64,000 bases of DNA from Caballeronia sp. SL2Y3. Lineage in GTDB: Bacteria; Pseudomonadota; Gammaproteobacteria; Burkholderiales; Burkholderiaceae. Under the pieces are notes generated by a model. That model ran no database searches. It saw only the letters and a program-made list of their open reading frames with translations, and was not told the DNA's origin. Position numbers and translations under genes: made by a program. The stretch is taken from positions 806,001-870,000 of the forward strand of contig NZ_CP084261.1 of NCBI RefSeq assembly GCF_022879575.1. The letters are read 5' to 3'. Below are positions 61,296-64,000 of the stretch, one piece after another. Each line of letters opens with the position of its first letter. Positions within the stretch are counted from its first letter, which is position 1.

Positions 61296-62432
61296 ATGGT
61301 CTCCAGCCAATTCATGCGGAATGCCGCGCGGAGGGCGTTCGCCCTCTGCGCTTTCTTCGGACTCGCCTGCGCCGCGCAAGCCGGCTACGCGGCCGATCCC
61401 GTGCCGTACAAAATCACGACCGGGCAGGAGCGCGGCACGTATATTCAGATCGGGCAGGATTTGTCGAAGTACGTGGCCGAGCCCGCCGGCATGGACCTCG
61501 AAGTGCTGCCGTCGAAAGGATCGGCGGAAAACGTCCAGCGCATGCGCTACGAGCCCGGCGTGAAGTTCGCGCTGGTGCAGTCGGACGTGTATCAGGCTTA
61601 CCTCGACATGGCGAGCTCCGGCAACGCCGAGGCCGGCCGCATCATCCAGCCGCTGCGGCTCATCATGCCGCTGTACGACGAGGAGATTTATTTCGTCGTG
61701 CGTTCGGATTCGCCGCTAAAGAACATCAACGAGATCAAGGGTAAGAACATCAGCGTCGGGCCGATCGGCAGCGGCACGGCGCAGTCCGCGGAAACGCTGT
61801 ACCGGCTGATGTTCGGCGAGCCGATCCCCGATGCCAACGAGCAGCACTACAACAACGAAGACGCGCTCGCCAAGCTCATCGTGCGCAAGATCGACGTCGC
61901 GGTGATCGTCGCCGGCCAGCCAGCCAAGCTCTTTCAGGACATGAACCCCGAGTTGCTCCAGCAGATCAAGCTGCTGCGCCTCGACCCGTCCGCGCCTGAA
62001 ACGGCTCGCGCGAAGCAGACGTATTTCCCCGCGACCATCCGCACGACGAGCTACCCGAACTGGATTCAGGAAGACACGCCGACGCTGACCGTCAAGGCGT
62101 TCCTCGTGACGTACGACTACGGTCTGCGCGGCACGGTCGGCGCGCTGTCGAAGTTCGCGGATTCGCTCTGCGCCAATTTCGATACGCTGCAGGCGAGCGG
62201 GCATCCGAAGTGGAAGCAGGTCCACCTCGAATTGCCTCCGCTCACGCGCGGCTGGAAATACTATCCGCCGATGGAAAAGCACTTGCGCGCGTGCATTGCC
62301 AAGCGCGCGGCGCTCGCGCAGTCGCAGGGCTCGGCGCAGACCGTGTCGGCGCGCGGCACGGACGCCGCCGCGCAAAAGAAGAAGTCCTCCTGCACCGCGC
62401 AGGAAAAGCTGCTGCTGCTCTGCGACCAGTAA
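61296..62432 (+). CDS. TAXI-family TRAP transporter substrate-binding protein (orphan)
   Basis: 378-aa exported binding protein. Signal peptide about 1-32 (cleavage near AGYAA-DP), then the TAXI-family pattern YKITTGQERGTYIQIGQDLS, SKGSAENVQRMRYEPGVKFA, LVQSDVYQAYL, ISVGPIGSGTAQSAETLYRL, and VAVIVAGQPAKLFQDM. No TRAP permease (DctQ/DctM-type) gene is in the window. The C-terminus extends about 45 residues beyond the usual fold, with two cysteines near the end (SSCTAQEKLLLLCDQ). An in-frame ATG at 61314 is another possible start. Confidence 0.88.
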   Translation: MVSSQFMRNAARRAFALCAFFGLACAAQAGYAADPVPYKITTGQERGTYIQIGQDLSKYVAEPAGMDLEVLPSKGSAENVQRMRYEPGVKFALVQSDVYQAYLDMASSGNAEAGRIIQPLRLIMPLYDEEIYFVVRSDSPLKNINEIKGKNISVGPIGSGTAQSAETLYRLMFGEPIPDANEQHYNNEDALAKLIVRKIDVAVIVAGQPAKLFQDMNPELLQQIKLLRLDPSAPETARAKQTYFPATIRTTSYPNWIQEDTPTLTVKAFLVTYDYGLRGTVGALSKFADSLCANFDTLQASGHPKWKQVHLELPPLTRGWKYYPPMEKHLRACIAKRAALAQSQGSAQTVSARGTDAAAQKKKSSCTAQEKLLLLCDQ

Positions 62433-62441
62433 CGCGCGGCG

Positions 62442-62882
62442 CTAGCCTCGAAGCGACGGCATGAAAGCGGACTGAAGCGGCGGATACCTGCGATAAGCCG
62501 AGAGCGAAGCCCAATCCCGTGTGGTCGCGTCGGAGCCGTAGCGGCGTTGCGCCGCGAGGCCGCCCTTGCAGGCCGATTTGTGGAGCGCGCGATGACGCGC
62601 CCGCGAACGCGCTTCCAGGCGGCGTTCCAGCGCCGCAGCGCCCGCGAACCAGTGGTCGACGGCGCCGCCGAGCGCCGCAAGGATGCCGACGCCCGCTATC
62701 CAGCCGGCCGCCATGCTGTCGAACGCGCAGGTGACACATGCGCCGCCGCACATCGCCGCGAAGAACACCAGCATGACCCACGCGAACGGCGGACTCTCCT
62801 CGTGCTCCGTGCGGCAAACGAGCCGCGGGCCGCGTCCGGCCGTGGCCTGTCTCGTGTCGTAAACATTCGCTGATCGGTTCAT
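62442..62882 (-). CDS. hypothetical membrane protein, 146 aa
   Basis: Two hydrophobic segments near 34-55 (AWVMLVFFAAMCGGACVTCA) and 60-80 (WIAGVGILAALGGAVDHWFA), followed by a basic, Arg/Ala-rich soluble C-terminal half. A GGAGAACGAAG ribosome site precedes the ATG at 62882. No known family recognised. Convergent with the TAXI gene. Confidence 0.6.
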   Translation of the reverse strand: MNRSANVYDTRQATAGRGPRLVCRTEHEESPPFAWVMLVFFAAMCGGACVTCAFDSMAAGWIAGVGILAALGGAVDHWFAGAAALERRLEARSRARHRALHKSACKGGLAAQRRYGSDATTRDWASLSAYRRYPPLQSAFMPSLRG

Positions 62883-63007
62883 CTTCGTTCTCCATGCACC
62901 GCGGATTCGCGTCCGTAAAAGTTACGCAGATGCAGAGAACAGCGATATAAGACTTCTCCGAACAGCGCCGCCAAGGCATTGCGCACGGAAAAGCGTCTGC
63001 TAACTGG

Positions 63008-64000
63008 CTACTTTGCGCCGGCGAATTCCTGCACGTCGGCATCGGCTTCGCCCGCGAGCGGAACGACGCCCGATGGACCCAACGCGCGCGGCTGCAACAG
63101 CAGCGCGACGAGCCCCGTCCAGCCCGTCTGATGCGACGCGCCGACGCCGCGCCCGTTGTCGCCGTGAAAGTACTCGTGAAAGAGCACGAGATCGCGCGAG
63201 CGCGGATCGGCTTGCAACAGCGGATACGCAGCCATCACGGGTCGCTCGCCGTTCTTGTCGAGCAGGAACAGCTTGGTCACGCGGCGCGCGAGTTCGTCGG
63301 CGATCTCGGCGAGCGAGAACGTCTGCCCCGAGCCCGTCGGATACTCCACGCGAAAATCGTCGCCGTAATAGCGGTGGAATTCGAGAATGGATTCGATCAG
63401 CAGATAGTTCACCGGCATCCACACCGGCCCGCGCCAGTTCGAGTTGCCGCCGAACACGCGCGAGGTCGATTCCCCCGGCTGATACTGCACGCAGAAGCTC
63501 TCGCCGTTGTGATAGAAGACGAACGGACTGTCGCGATGCACGCGCGACAGCGCCCGCACGCCGTGGTCCGACAGAAACTCGGACTCGTCCAGCATGCGCT
63601 TCAAAAGCGCCTTCATGCGATGCCCGCGCAAGAGCGACAGCAGCACGCTATTGCCCTGACCCGCGATATTCCAGCGCGAGACGAGCCGCGACAAATCCAG
63701 CCGATGTTCGAGGAACCAATGCAGGCGCTCGCGCAACTCCGGCAACGCTCGATACACGCTCGGCTCCAGCACATGCACCGCGAAAAGCGGAATCAGCCCG
63801 ACGATCGACCGCACGCGCATCGGCACGCTGGAGCCGTCCGGCAGGCGCAGCTTGTCGTAGAAGAACTCGTCCTCGCTGTCCCACAGGCCCGTGTCGCAGC
63901 CGTCCTCGCAACTGACCGCTTCCGCGATATACAGGAAGTGCTCGAAGAACTTCACCGCGATATCCACGAACACCGGGTTCGCATACGCGAGTTCCAGCGC
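63008..64000 (-). CDS. GH63-type glucosidase / mannosylglycerate hydrolase-like protein, C-terminal part
   Basis: The reading frame is open to the right edge of the window, so its N-terminal part is missing; the visible 330 residues form the (alpha/alpha)6-barrel end of an MGH1-like GH63 glycoside hydrolase. Motifs: NSNWRGPVWMPVNYLLIESI, the C-terminal signature GVGASHQTGWTGLVALLLQP, and WDSEDEFFYDKLRLPDG near the edge. Hydrolyses alpha-glucosyl or mannosyl linkages; substrate unknown. The start codon lies beyond 64000. Confidence 0.85.
   Translation of the reverse strand, partial: ALELAYANPVFVDIAVKFFEHFLYIAEAVSCEDGCDTGLWDSEDEFFYDKLRLPDGSSVPMRVRSIVGLIPLFAVHVLEPSVYRALPELRERLHWFLEHRLDLSRLVSRWNIAGQGNSVLLSLLRGHRMKALLKRMLDESEFLSDHGVRALSRVHRDSPFVFYHNGESFCVQYQPGESTSRVFGGNSNWRGPVWMPVNYLLIESILEFHRYYGDDFRVEYPTGSGQTFSLAEIADELARRVTKLFLLDKNGERPVMAAYPLLQADPRSRDLVLFHEYFHGDNGRGVGASHQTGWTGLVALLLQPRALGPSGVVPLAGEADADVQEFAGAK

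Overview
This 64 kb window looks like ordinary chromosomal DNA from a member of the Burkholderiaceae (Burkholderia, Paraburkholderia or Caballeronia). Supporting signs are the very high GC content, GC-rich third codon positions, an infA2-type IF-1 with a C-terminal tail, a phasin, an mmsA-mmsB pair, a bactofilin operon, and a hybrid kinase and BetR-receiver protein that match the Burkholderia AtsR/AtsT pair in size and phospho-residue positions. I see no rRNA, tRNA, CRISPR array, complete insertion sequence, prophage or conjugative element. Genes are densely packed in short operons on both strands. The last gene runs off the right edge.

Layout. 0-7 kb: pyridoxal kinase, then divergent glycogen genes glgC-glgA, an SDR and a dihydrolipoamide dehydrogenase-like flavoprotein, ending in a strong terminator. 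7-11 kb: valine-catabolic mmsA-mmsB with a divergent LysR regulator. 11.4-15.4 kb: an envelope/cell-shape block (M23 peptidase, membrane coiled-coil protein, bactofilin), then corA and infA. 15.4-18.7 kb: zwf, a polyphosphate-glucokinase-like ROK kinase and a HAD phosphatase, tightly linked, feeding glucose into the pentose phosphate/Entner-Doudoroff routes. 18.9-23.3 kb: arylamine N-acetyltransferase, a second FtsI-type transpeptidase and small proteins. 23.4-29 kb: FNT channel, nickel/cobalt permease, fatty-acid desaturase, an orphan PhnD-like binding protein and a luciferase-family oxidoreductase.

29-33.4 kb: small and regulatory genes (H-NS-like protein, stand-alone transposase-type HTH protein, SDR, CspA) separated by long non-coding stretches. 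33.5-41 kb: the AtsT/AtsR-like phosphorelay, a NERD-nuclease/SF1-helicase, a GST, a single-domain response regulator and an AraC regulator with a PAS-like domain. 41-50 kb: small stress-type proteins, a DMT exporter, a phasin with a near-consensus promoter, an XPD/DinG-like helicase carrying a PD-(D/E)XK nuclease domain, hemerythrin, a 2OG-Fe(II) oxygenase and ribA. 50-54 kb: a peroxide-defence pair ahpC-ahpF behind an inverted-repeat operator candidate. 54-64 kb: a soluble histidine kinase, tam, LysR with a divergent ketoglutarate-semialdehyde dehydrogenase, a zinc-ribbon/repeat membrane protein next to an orphan TAXI binding protein, and a partial GH63-type glycosidase.

I found no clear-cut new system. 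The places most worth a second look are the zinc-ribbon GMYVA-repeat protein beside the orphan TAXI protein, the NERD-helicase next to the AtsR/AtsT-like relay, the nuclease-helicase fusion, the H-NS-like protein with an altered DNA-binding loop, and three long structured leaders (before the M23 gene, infA and the H-NS-like gene). Gene functions are read from motifs and family knowledge without database searches.
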